From contig QGUR01000042.1 in the NCBI GenBank assembly GCA_003242205.1, positions 1 to 19,672 of the forward strand: a stretch of DNA of 19,672 nucleotides. The letters run 5' to 3'. The notes under the pieces were generated by a model, which searched no databases, had not been told where the DNA came from, and was given only the letters and a program-made list of their open reading frames with translations. A program made the position numbers and the translations under genes. Shown here in pieces: positions 1-6,021 of this stretch (position 1 is the first letter of the stretch; each line of letters starts with the position of its first letter). The DNA is from Chloroflexota bacterium (GTDB lineage: Bacteria > Chloroflexota > Anaerolineae > Aggregatilineales > Phototrophicaceae).

Positions 1-120
<120 letters not shown>

Positions 121-156
121 GGCTTTCAAGCTCCCGCTTCTGTCTTCACATCTCTG

Positions 157-168
157 TTGTTAAGCTGC
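157..168 (-). promoter_or_regulatory. boxA-like antitermination element in the rRNA leader
   Basis: The minus strand reads GCAGCTTAACAA, close to the 3' half of the rrn boxA consensus (GCTCTTTAACAA). It sits between promoter P2 and the 16S 5' end, where boxA is expected in rRNA leaders that recruit NusB/NusE. Just upstream on the same strand (172-189) is a small hairpin, CCGGA, an 8-nt loop, TCCGG. The match is partial, so the call rests mainly on position. Confidence 0.4.
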
Positions 169-203
169 GCCCCGGACTTTGTCATCCGGTTGGAGTGTTC
201 CGA

Positions 204-240
204 AGAATATCAGCCGCTCCCAGCGTTGTCAATGCTTTTT
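204..240 (-). promoter_or_regulatory. rRNA promoter P2
   Basis: On the minus strand a perfect -35 TTGACA (232-227) is followed by a 17-bp spacer and a -10 TATTCT (209-204). The spacer ends in TGA, giving an extended -10 TGn. An A-run (AAAAAA, 240-235) just upstream of the -35 resembles an UP element. These are typical traits of a strong sigma-70 rRNA promoter, and transcription would run into the 16S gene about 80 nt later. Confidence 0.75.
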
Positions 241-316
241 TGGCACTGACTACAAACTTCTTTGAGTTTCATTTGTGCTGGTTGTTAACGAGGCTGCGTT
301 CTCTCGAACTATGGGC

Positions 317-345
317 ATTATAACGCGTGCCCGCTTGTTTGGGAA
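317..345 (-). promoter_or_regulatory. rRNA promoter P1 (upstream tandem promoter)
   Basis: On the minus strand a perfect -10 TATAAT (322-317) lies 17 bp downstream of TTCCCA (345-340), a 4/6 match to the -35. It lies about 110 bp upstream of P2, giving the P1-P2 tandem arrangement common for rrn operons. The 289 bp between the 16S gene and recR contain no credible gene. Confidence 0.6.
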
Positions 346-385
346 GGGTAGATTCCGCGTTATGGCGTCGTTGAAACCAGCCTAC

Positions 386-403
386 CTCTCCCCTACAGGG
401 AGG
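386..403 (-). terminator. weak hairpin after recR
   Basis: A CTCCC-CTACA-GGGAG hairpin (388-402) lies seven bases beyond the recR stop codon. There is no T-run after it on the minus strand, so it may be a processing or weak termination site rather than a canonical intrinsic terminator. Confidence 0.3.
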
Positions 404-409
404 CCCATT

Positions 410-1012
410 TTACAGCGCACTGCGCCCCTGTAAAGCCCGCATCAGCGTCACCGAGTCGGCATATTCAATATCGCTGCCAACCGGCAGACCGCGCGCCAGC
501 CGCGTCAGCTTCACATCTCTGGAAGCCAACTGGCGCTGGATATACATCGCCGTCGCATCGCCCTCAAGACCGGGATTCGTAGCGACGATCACTTCATCCA
601 CATCACCCGCTTCAACACGCGCGACCAGTTCCCGAATCTTCAGATTATCCGGCCCGATGCCGTTGACGGGCGAGATCGCGCCGTGCAGCACGTGATAAAC
701 GCCGCCGTAGCTACCTGTGCGCTCAATGGCCAATACATCGAGCGGCTCTTCAACCACGCAGATAACACGATGATCGCGCTCAGGATCAGCGCAGATACCG
801 CACGGGTCTTCAACCGTGATATTGTGGCAGACAGAGCAGAAGCGCGTATTGGCTTTCAACTCGCGCAGCGCGTCGGCCAGTTCATTCGTCAACTGGTCAG
901 GCGCCCGCAGGAGAAAATAGGTCAGCCGCGACGCCGTCTTTGGCCCCACGCCCGGCAGGCGTGAAAAGGCTTCGATCAGGCGCGTTACGGGTTCTGGTAT
1001 TGCTTTGCTCAT
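410..1012 (-). CDS. recR: recombination mediator protein RecR
   Basis: RecR works with RecO (and RecF) to load RecA onto SSB-coated gapped DNA in the cytoplasm. At 200 aa it has the usual family length. An N-terminal helix-hairpin-helix region includes LPGVGPKTA (residues 19-27). A four-cysteine zinc motif follows (C59, C62, C71, C74), then a Toprim domain with VVEEPLD (86-92) and ATNPGLEGDATA (144-155), whose acidic residues E150 and D152 are in place. The gene is the last of dnaX-ybaB-recR, an arrangement widely conserved in bacteria, and starts 60 bp after ybaB. Its ATG has only a weak purine stretch (AAGAG) upstream, and a perfect 18-bp palindrome lies just before that. Confidence 0.97.
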   Translation of the reverse strand: MSKAIPEPVTRLIEAFSRLPGVGPKTASRLTYFLLRAPDQLTNELADALRELKANTRFCSVCHNITVEDPCGICADPERDHRVICVVEEPLDVLAIERTGSYGGVYHVLHGAISPVNGIGPDNLKIRELVARVEAGDVDEVIVATNPGLEGDATAMYIQRQLASRDVKLTRLARGLPVGSDIEYADSVTLMRALQGRSAL

Positions 1013-1020
1013 AGGCTCTT

Positions 1021-1038
1021 AGCCACGCGCGCGTGGCT
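1021..1038. repeat. perfect 18-bp palindrome between ybaB and recR
   Basis: AGCCACGCGCGCGTGGCT is its own reverse complement, with 9-bp arms and no spacer. In RNA it would form a stem of about seven pairs with a CGCG or GCGC loop. It ends 8 bases upstream of the recR start, partly next to its weak ribosome-binding region. It could be an intra-operon stem that tunes recR translation or mRNA stability; the function is not known. Confidence 0.6.
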
Positions 1039-1072
1039 GCCGCTCGCCAATCGTGTAACTCAACGAGAAGTC

Positions 1073-1441
1073 TCAGCCACCCAGCAGGCCACCGAGACCG
1101 GGAATGTCACCAAGCCCGCCGGTAATCGCTTCCATGCGCTGGGCCGCCATCATCTGGCTTTGCTCCACCGCCTGATTGACAGCAATCACCAGCATGTCCT
1201 GAAGGTCATTGATCCACTCAGGATCGCTGGTGTCGATTGCATCCGGGTTGATGGAAATCGACTGAACGCGCTGGTGGCCTGTAATCACAATCGTGACCGC
1301 GCCACCGCCCACGGAAACTTCCGTCGTCTCATTCGCCAGCGCTTCCTGGGCCGCGGCCATTTCCTCCTGCATTTTCTGCAACTGGCGCATCATGCCCATC
1401 TGCCCGCCGCCGCCCGGAATACCACCTCGTCGTTTCGACAT
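1073..1441 (-). CDS. ybaB: YbaB/EbfC family nucleoid-associated protein
   Basis: A small DNA-binding protein of the YbaB/EbfC family, which form dimers that bind and bridge DNA. Its 122 residues contain the family core: an N-terminal amphipathic helix (RQLQKMQEEMAAAQEALAN, 19-37), a beta section (VSVGGGAVTIVITGHQRVQSISINP, 42-66) and the C-terminal helix (79-105). Both ends are glycine-rich (GGIPGGGG and GGLGDIPGLGGLLGG), which is common in this family. The ATG is preceded by GGGAGAGGA about 10 bases upstream. It lies 47 bp after dnaX and 60 bp before recR, as in many bacteria. No doubt about the family; its exact cellular role is less clear. Confidence 0.95.
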   Translation of the reverse strand: MSKRRGGIPGGGGQMGMMRQLQKMQEEMAAAQEALANETTEVSVGGGAVTIVITGHQRVQSISINPDAIDTSDPEWINDLQDMLVIAVNQAVEQSQMMAAQRMEAITGGLGDIPGLGGLLGG

Positions 1442-1488
1442 CGCCTTCTGTCCTCTCCCGTTACTGATTGTTGGAAACGCCGCTACGG

Positions 1489-3078
1489 CTAGCCGTTATC
1501 GCGGCGATGAATTTTCGCGCCCAGCTCTCTAGCAGTTGAAAACAGCGGATCATCCAGATCGACTTCCGCGTCGCCCGCCGCAGCGCCAGCCCCGTCATCG
1601 GTCTGCAAGTCGTCTGAAGCCAGCATGACCTGAACGCGCAGCGGAACCTTAAACACCTCGGCCAGCGCCCGCTCCAAAGCGCCGCGTTTATCCGGCGCTT
1701 CCAGCTTTTCACGAAAAACATCGCTGGTCACGCCGATAATCACCCGATTGCCGTCGATGGCGCGCACGTGGCAATACTCCATCAACGCGGGAACCGCTTT
1801 GTTAAAGCGCAGCGCCGCCTTCTGCACCGCCAGCCAGTTATCGCGCACGGTCATCAGCGGCACAACCGGAGGCGCGCCCGGCGGCGTCGGCTCAACTGCC
1901 GGGGAAGCGGCCTCCGCGGGAACGGCGGCTGCCGGAGAAACGCTCTTCTCGCTTCGCGCCGCCGGCGGCTGAGGCGGCCCCTCATAAACCTCTTCGACCG
2001 CACGCAGGCTGTCGATCAGCGCCAGTTCGAGCGTCAGTTGTGGCTGCCAGCCGCCGCGATAGTTGTTGACAGCGTCATTAAAAGCGCGAATGGTGCGAAG
2101 CAGCGTGCCGCGCGAAATCATGCGCGCCTGCTGTTCATACAGCGCCCTGTCTTCCTGCGAGGCTTCAATCATGTCAACGCCCGCCGTCTGCGCCAGCATA
2201 ACCGAGCGCAGATGTTCGACGACCTGCTGGCCGAACTGGCGCGGGTCTGCCCCGGCATCAATCGCCCGGTTGATGACGCGCAGCCCTTCGGCGGTATCGC
2301 CGTCGATGATGGCCTTCACCAGCTCCTTGACGGCTGCCAGATTCGCCGTGCCGAGGATGCGCTGCGCGACCTCAAGCGTAATCACTTCCGCCGGATCGGC
2401 GACAATCTGGTCGAGCAGGCTGATGCTGTCGCGAACGCTGCCCGTTCCCTGACGCGCGATCAATTCCAACGCGCCGCGCTCGATCTTGATGCCCTCGCGC
2501 TCCGCGATCAACGCAAGGCGATCCGCCACTTCATTCAGCGAGAGACGGCGAAACTCGAACTGCAAGCACCGGCTTTTGATGGTCGCCGGAACCTTGTCGA
2601 TTTCGGTCGTCGCCAGCACAAAAATCGCGTGGTCCGGCGGTTCTTCGAGCGTCTTTAACAGCGCATCGAAGGCATTGCCGGTGAAACGATGGACTTCGTC
2701 GATGATATAGACCTTGTACTGCCCCTCACCCGGCGCAAAGGCGATCTTGTCACGCAGGTCGCGCACATCATCGACGCCGGTATGCGTCGCGGCGTCGATC
2801 TCGATCAGGTCGAGAAAACGGCCTTCATTAACGCTTATACAGGCCGAGCACTGGTTGCAGGGGCGTCGTTCCGGGTCCTCGTTGAGGCAGTTGACCGCCT
2901 TGGCCAGCAGACGCGCGGTCGTCGTCTTGCCGGTTCCGCGCGGCCCGCTGAAAAGATAGGCATGACGGATGCGCCCGCTCTTCAGGGAATTACGCAGCGT
3001 GCGCGTGATATGTTCCTGCCCGACCACTTCATCGAACAGGGTTGGTCGCCACTTGAGATAGAGCGCTTGTTCAGGCAC
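1489..3078 (-). CDS. dnaX: DNA polymerase III subunit gamma/tau
   Basis: Clamp-loader ATPase of the replicative polymerase. Residues 45-52 form the Walker A motif (GPRGTGKT), C64/C74/C77/C80 the zinc module, IIDEVH (125-130) Walker B, LATTE sensor 1, SRC the arginine finger, and GSVRDSISLLDQ sensor 2. A Pro/Ala-rich linker (about 367-407) leads to a C-terminal domain with NWLAVQKAALRFNKAVPAL. The GTG at 3078 was chosen because a strong GGAGGAG (3092-3086) sits 7 bases upstream and the protein then starts directly with the conserved ALYLKWRP block. Upstream in-frame codons encode no conserved sequence. This gives 529 aa. No A6G-type slippery site is present, so a programmed frameshift to gamma is not evident. 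Confidence 0.96.
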   Translation of the reverse strand: MPEQALYLKWRPTLFDEVVGQEHITRTLRNSLKSGRIRHAYLFSGPRGTGKTTTARLLAKAVNCLNEDPERRPCNQCSACISVNEGRFLDLIEIDAATHTGVDDVRDLRDKIAFAPGEGQYKVYIIDEVHRFTGNAFDALLKTLEEPPDHAIFVLATTEIDKVPATIKSRCLQFEFRRLSLNEVADRLALIAEREGIKIERGALELIARQGTGSVRDSISLLDQIVADPAEVITLEVAQRILGTANLAAVKELVKAIIDGDTAEGLRVINRAIDAGADPRQFGQQVVEHLRSVMLAQTAGVDMIEASQEDRALYEQQARMISRGTLLRTIRAFNDAVNNYRGGWQPQLTLELALIDSLRAVEEVYEGPPQPPAARSEKSVSPAAAVPAEAASPAVEPTPPGAPPVVPLMTVRDNWLAVQKAALRFNKAVPALMEYCHVRAIDGNRVIIGVTSDVFREKLEAPDKRGALERALAEVFKVPLRVQVMLASDDLQTDDGAGAAAGDAEVDLDDPLFSTARELGAKIHRRDNG

Positions 3079-3100
3079 GGGGCAACTCCTCCGAACCGGG

Positions 3101-3129
3101 AGTCTAGCACTTCCGTGCGTCCCCAGCAA
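3101..3129 (-). promoter_or_regulatory. candidate dnaX promoter
   Basis: On the minus strand TTGCTG (3129-3124), a 17-bp spacer and TAGACT (3106-3101) lie just ahead of the GGAGGAG ribosome-binding site of dnaX. The -35 matches 3/6 and the -10 4/6. Upstream of it on the same strand is a small hairpin CAGAG-GCGA-CTCTG with a GNRA-type loop. Confidence 0.35.
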
Positions 3130-3201
3130 CCTCCAGAGTCGCCTCTGTAGCCTCAGCCCGGAGGTGTGAATGCGCGCACGAAATCGGGATGAATTACAGC
3201 T

Positions 3202-3226
3202 ATACGGAAACGACGCCGTTTCGTAT
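3202..3226. repeat. inverted repeat in the dnaX-tatA divergent region
   Basis: Arms ATACGGAAACG (3202-3212) and CGTTTCGTAT (3217-3226) are complementary apart from one bulged G, separated by ACGC. The element covers the -35 region of the tatA promoter and lies about 75 bp upstream of the dnaX promoter, so it could be an operator acting on either gene. No regulator can be named. Confidence 0.5.
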
Positions 3227-3248
3227 CATGCCAGGAAAGCGGTATAAT
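3220..3248 (+). promoter_or_regulatory. tatA promoter
   Basis: A perfect -10 TATAAT (3243-3248) lies 36 bp upstream of the tatA ATG. The hexamer 17 bp upstream, TTCGTA, is a weak -35 (3/6) and falls inside the inverted repeat at 3202-3226, which might mean activator or repressor control. Confidence 0.5.
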
Positions 3249-3283
3249 GGTCCTGAACGAGCGAATTAAAAGGATTGACAACA

Positions 3284-3478
3284 ATGGCTGGACTCGGACC
3301 TACAGAACTGATCATCATTCTGGTGATTGTTCTGCTTCTGTTCGGCGTGGGTCGCGTCTCACGCATCGGCGGCGAGCTTGGCAGCGCGGTAGCGAATTTC
3401 CGCCGCGGGCTGGAAGAGGGCAGCAAGCGCGACGCCATCAAGGAAACGCGCAACGAAAACGAAGAGGCCAAGCCTTAG
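3284..3478 (+). CDS. tatA: twin-arginine translocase subunit TatA/E
   Basis: A 64-residue pore-forming subunit of the Tat system, which exports folded proteins with twin-arginine signals across the cytoplasmic membrane. The sequence has the family layout: a short N-terminal stretch ending GPTEL, one hydrophobic helix (IIIILVIVLLLF, about 8-20), an FG hinge, an amphipathic helix with IGGELGSAVANFRRGLEEG (28-46), and a charged Asn/Glu/Lys tail. The usual FGPKKLP segment is FGVGRVSRIG here. The ATG at 3284 is preferred over the in-frame TTG at 3275 because AAAAGGA ends right before the TTG, leaving proper spacing only for the ATG. No tatB or tatC lies in the window. Confidence 0.92.
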   Translation: MAGLGPTELIIILVIVLLLFGVGRVSRIGGELGSAVANFRRGLEEGSKRDAIKETRNENEEAKP

Positions 3479-3492
3479 TCATTGCGAAACAA

Positions 3493-3519
3493 CGGGAGGC
3501 CGTTTTCGACAGCCTCCCG
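3493..3519. terminator. convergent hairpin terminator between tatA and the DUF1992 gene
   Basis: CGGGAGGC (3493-3500) and GCCTCCCG (3512-3519) form a perfect 8-bp stem with an 11-nt loop. It lies 14 nt after the tatA stop and 10 nt after the DUF1992 stop on the other strand. The minus-strand side is followed by TTGTTTCG, a weak T-rich tract; the plus side lacks one. It probably serves both converging genes. Confidence 0.6.
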
Positions 3520-3529
3520 CATGGCCCTC

Positions 3530-3952
3530 TCAAATCGCCTCTAAAGCGCGGCGGATTTCAGCATCGGCATCCAATTGCGGTTTATGCGCCACGCCCGGCG
3601 GCACGCGCAGATTGTAGCTGAGGACGCGCCGGTTATAATGCTGCGCCAGCTCTCGAAACGCCTGCTGCGCGCGCGCCCACTGCTTGTTCGCTCCACCGCG
3701 ATATGCCTGCACGCCCCGGCGCAGCAACTCGCGCAACTGCGCCCGCGCCTGATCCAGCTCCTTGCCGTCCATAATCCAGTCCGGCGCGAGATTGTTGTCG
3801 CGCAACAGCTTGTGCGCCATGCGTAAAGCTTCGGGCGTCATGGCATCATCGGCAAGCTGTAGCGGTTTGCCCTCACCAGGCAAATTCGCAAACTCGCCCT
3901 TTGCCATGGCCTCCCGAATAATTTCGTCCGCCAGACTGCTCCAGTTAGTCAC
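3530..3952 (-). CDS. DUF1992 (DnaJ homologue subfamily C28-like) protein
   Basis: A 140-residue protein with the conserved DUF1992 domain, found in bacteria and in eukaryotic DNAJC28. The hallmark is near the N terminus: IREAMAKGEFANLPGEGKPL (12-31), then ALRMAHKLLRDNNLAPDWI (41-59). The middle is a basic, helical stretch rich in Arg and Gln with a likely coiled coil (67-110). There is no J domain and the biochemical role is unknown. The start is GTG (3952), 9 nt after the stop codon of the LysM/LTD gene. No strong Shine-Dalgarno is visible, so translation is probably coupled to that gene. Confidence 0.85.
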   Translation of the reverse strand: MTNWSSLADEIIREAMAKGEFANLPGEGKPLQLADDAMTPEALRMAHKLLRDNNLAPDWIMDGKELDQARAQLRELLRRGVQAYRGGANKQWARAQQAFRELAQHYNRRVLSYNLRVPPGVAHKPQLDADAEIRRALEAI

Positions 3953-3961
3953 CTGTTTGTC

Positions 3962-4948
3962 TCAATTCAGGTCAATCACTTCCGGCACGCGGAACGTCGA
4001 CTGCACAGCGCCGTTCGCATCGCGCAGGGTGACGACATCGCCGGGCTGCCAGACCGCCTCATCGCGTCCCCAGTAGAGCACAACTGGCGTATCCATCCCC
4101 GCGCGTGTAAACAGCGTGATCCGCCCGCCGGAGAAAAGGCGGCGCTCGGTGAAGGTATACACCTCACCCTGCGCGTCATCGGACAACGTCCAACCGTTCA
4201 GGTCGACCGTCGTACCGTTGTTTATGATTTCGACGGCTTCGCTCGAAATATCGCCCGGCTCCCGCAAATCGACAATGGCAAGCTGGGCATTGGTCGCCGT
4301 CGGCGGAACCGTCAGCGTTGGGCGTGGCGTCGGTGTGACCGCGCTCTCAGTGCTCGTCGCTTCGCTCGTTTCCTCGCTATCAGCCGAAGCCAGCGCGACA
4401 GCCACCTCGGGTTCATCCTCGACCACATCGGCGGCGGTCAGCGGACAGCCTTCAAGCGGAACAATCAGCGTATCCCCGATTTGCAGCATGGACGCGCTGA
4501 ATTCATCCAGCCCGTTCACTTCCATCAACGCGAACCCATCCGCGCCGTAGAGTTCCGCGATGCCAAACGGCGTGTCACCGCTGGCTACCGTGTGCAGGAT
4601 GCAGTTCTCCGGCAATGCGGTGGCCGTACCCTGCAGCGAGACGTTCGCCGCCAGCAACTCCGGATCGAGAGTCGCAACCGGCGACCGCGTCAGGTCCGGC
4701 CCTTCGAACAGCCCGGTCGGCAGGCCGACCACCTGCGGCGTGCCCGGCATAGGCGTCGCCGTGATGATAACAACATTACGCATGGCATCGGGATCGGGCG
4801 TAGCAGTGATGAGAATTTCGACAGTTACGATCCGGGGAACGTTTCCGCCCTGATTCTGCGAGCCAAGCGCCGAAATAACAGCCAGCGCGACGCCCAAAGA
4901 AATCAGTACGTTGAGCACAACAAACGTAATCAGCGAGCGACGTCGCAT
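3962..4948 (-). CDS. membrane-anchored LysM and lamin-tail domain protein
   Basis: Cell-envelope protein of 328 aa. Basic residues (MRRRS) precede one transmembrane helix (about 7-29), then a Thr/Pro-rich stretch containing two ITATP repeats. A LysM domain (about 116-168; HTVASGDTPFGIAELYG and LQIGDTLIVP) suggests peptidoglycan binding. A second acidic and TPTPRPTLTVPPT linker leads to a lamin-tail (LTD) beta-domain (about 221-324; VEIINNGTTVDLNGWTLSD). Cysteines 116 and 168 flank the LysM exactly and may form a disulfide. The ATG at 4948 has GAGG six bases upstream; the TTG at 4987 in the same frame has no good site, so I chose the shorter form. The exact role is unknown. Confidence 0.85.
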   Translation of the reverse strand: MRRRSLITFVVLNVLISLGVALAVISALGSQNQGGNVPRIVTVEILITATPDPDAMRNVVIITATPMPGTPQVVGLPTGLFEGPDLTRSPVATLDPELLAANVSLQGTATALPENCILHTVASGDTPFGIAELYGADGFALMEVNGLDEFSASMLQIGDTLIVPLEGCPLTAADVVEDEPEVAVALASADSEETSEATSTESAVTPTPRPTLTVPPTATNAQLAIVDLREPGDISSEAVEIINNGTTVDLNGWTLSDDAQGEVYTFTERRLFSGGRITLFTRAGMDTPVVLYWGRDEAVWQPGDVVTLRDANGAVQSTFRVPEVIDLN

Positions 4949-5070
4949 GTGCAGCCTCGTGTTCGTAAATGAAGAATTTTCAGCCAAGCGTACATCTTAG
5001 CATAGGGCATGTTTGGCGGCAAAAACGCCGATCACAACGATCAGGCACATGCAGCGGTCAAATATTGCCA

Positions 5071-5098
5071 TTGGCCGGCAACGCTTACGGGTTAAGAT
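5071..5098 (+). promoter_or_regulatory. candidate promoter for the NYN-domain gene
   Basis: TTGGCC (4/6), a 16-bp spacer and TAAGAT (4/6) lie 35 bp upstream of the ATG at 5134. The remainder of the divergent gap 4949-5133 shows no other gene. Confidence 0.35.
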
Positions 5099-5133
5099 AA
5101 AGACAACACAATGATGAAGCAGGAAGCTGCGTC

Positions 5134-5604
5134 ATGCCTTACCTGATCGACGGTCACAACCTGATCGGCCAGTTGCCCGACATTTCGCTCGAAGACCCCA
5201 ATGACGAGGCGAAACTGGTGCAGAAACTGCGCGGGTTCGCGGCGCGCACGCGCAAGAAGATCACGGTCGTGTTCGACGCCGGGCTTCCGGGCGGGAAATC
5301 GCCGCTTTCCAACGCAACCGTCGAGGTCGTCTTCGCGTCAGCGCCGGGCACAGCTGATCAGACGCTCTGCAATCGCATCAAAAGCATCCCCGACCCCAGA
5401 AATTGGACGCTTGTTTCTTCGGATCGTGATGTGCTGGATACTGGCAGGCGGCGCGGCATGCAATGTGTGACCAGCGATGCGTTCGCTCGCACGCTGAACG
5501 CCCCTCCTGAACCACACAAACAACGCCGCGAAAAACCGCCCGCCGACAGGCCGGTATCCGCCGAGGAAGTCGAATACTGGCTGCGCCGGTTCGGTGAAAA
5601 ATGA
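5134..5604 (+). CDS. YacP-like NYN-domain ribonuclease
   Basis: A 156-aa protein of the NYN/PIN-like fold, related to YacP/Rae1, predicted to be a metal-dependent endoribonuclease. The acidic and polar active-site signature is complete: YLIDGHNLIG (3-12, with D6 and N9), VVFDAG (45-50, D48), GTADQ (72-76, D75) and VSSDRDV (94-100, D97 and D99). Rae1 of Bacillus cleaves mRNA at the ribosome; the same role here is inference. The C-terminal tail (about 125-156) is basic and proline-rich, then ends in an amphipathic helix (SAEEVEYWLRRFGEK). AGGA lies about 10 bases upstream of the ATG. The tRNA operon promoter starts only three bases after its stop. Confidence 0.85.
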   Translation: MPYLIDGHNLIGQLPDISLEDPNDEAKLVQKLRGFAARTRKKITVVFDAGLPGGKSPLSNATVEVVFASAPGTADQTLCNRIKSIPDPRNWTLVSSDRDVLDTGRRRGMQCVTSDAFARTLNAPPEPHKQRREKPPADRPVSAEEVEYWLRRFGEK

Positions 5605-5607
5605 CTG

Positions 5608-5636
5608 TTTACGCTCGTCATCGCCTTTGCTATACT
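5608..5636 (+). promoter_or_regulatory. tRNA operon promoter
   Basis: TTTACG (4/6), a 17-bp spacer and TATACT (5/6) lie 24 bp upstream of the first tRNA. This is a good sigma-70-type promoter, placed right behind the stop codon of the preceding gene. Confidence 0.65.
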
Positions 5637-5659
5637 AAAAATCGACTCCGAGAGTGATC

Positions 5660-5733
5660 CGGGGTGTGGCGCAGTCTGGTAGCGCGCGTCGTTTGGGACG
5701 ACGAGGCCCCGGGTTCGAGTCCCGGCACCCCGA
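5660..5733 (+). tRNA. tRNA-Pro (anticodon UGG)
   Basis: 74 nt fold into a full cloverleaf: acceptor CGGGGTG/CACCCCG, D arm GCGC/GCGC, anticodon stem CGTCG/CGACG with loop TTTGGGA (anticodon TGG), and T arm CCGGG-TTCGAGT-CCCGG. The discriminator is A. The 3' CCA is not encoded, so it must be added by a CCA-adding enzyme. Confidence 0.97.
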
Positions 5734-5746
5734 CACGCGACCGTAT

Positions 5747-5817
5747 GCGGGTATGGTGTAGTGGTAGCACACGACCCTTCCAAGGTCTTGGCGTCGGTTC
5801 GAATCCGATTACCCGCT
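5747..5817 (+). tRNA. tRNA-Gly (anticodon UCC)
   Basis: 71 nt: acceptor GCGGGTA/TACCCGC, D arm GTGT/GCAC, anticodon loop CTTCCAA (anticodon TCC), T loop TTCGAAT and discriminator T. The 27-43 position of the anticodon stem is mismatched, but the other four pairs are intact. CCA is not encoded. It lies 13 nt after tRNA-Pro. Confidence 0.96.
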
Positions 5818-5834
5818 TTTTCAGAGTTGACTAA

Positions 5835-5906
5835 GGGTCCATAGCTCAACGGCAGAGCGGCCTGCTCATAACGGGTTGGTTCTTGGTTCGAATCCAAGTG
5901 GACCCA
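5835..5906 (+). tRNA. tRNA with CAU anticodon (Met elongator, or Ile2)
   Basis: 72 nt: acceptor GGGTCCA/TGGACCC, D arm GCTC/GAGC, anticodon loop CTCATAA (CAT), T arm TTGG-TTCGAAT-CCAA and discriminator A. The 1-72 pair is a normal G-C and the anticodon stem lacks the three G-C pairs of initiators, so it is not tRNA-fMet. Elongator Met is most likely; a TilS-modified tRNA-Ile2 cannot be excluded from sequence alone. CCA is not encoded. Confidence 0.93.
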
Positions 5907-5909
5907 TAA

Positions 5910-5950
5910 CGAGGCAAACGTGTGGTTGTTTGCCTCGTTTTCTTTTTCTC
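5910..5950 (+). terminator. intrinsic terminator of the tRNA operon
   Basis: A perfect 10-bp stem, CGAGGCAAAC (5910-5919) with GTTTGCCTCG (5928-5937), and an 8-nt loop are followed by TTTTCTTTTTCT. This is a strong canonical rho-independent terminator four bases after the last tRNA. Confidence 0.95.
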
Positions 5951-5967
5951 CGCTCACAACAGGCAAC

Positions 5968-5990
5968 AAAAAGGGGGCGAAGCTCCGCCC
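5968..5990 (-). terminator. intrinsic terminator of the DsbA-like gene
   Basis: On the minus strand the stem GGGCG (5990-5986) pairs with CGCCC (5979-5975) around GAGCTT and is followed by CC and TTTTTG. It lies about 31 bp after the stop codon at 6022, back to back with the tRNA terminator on the other strand. Confidence 0.75.
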
Positions 5991-6021
5991 TCAAAGCGTT
6001 CTTTGCCTGCGCCTCTCGCGC

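Noticed and set aside
1690..1730. Possible dnaX frameshift site (TTTTTC and AAAAG runs)
   Set aside because: No canonical A AAA AAG heptamer with a stimulating structure is present; the T-run is only five bases and lies far into the C-terminal domain.
1768..2658. Long open frame (296 codons) on the strand opposite dnaX
   Set aside because: It is antisense to a certain gene, is Arg/Gln/His-rich as expected from GC-rich complement codons, and shows no recognisable family or ribosome-binding site.
3079..3129. N-terminal extension of dnaX (17 codons)
   Set aside because: It overlaps the promoter and the strong GGAGGAG site, and DnaX proteins start at the YLKWRP block.
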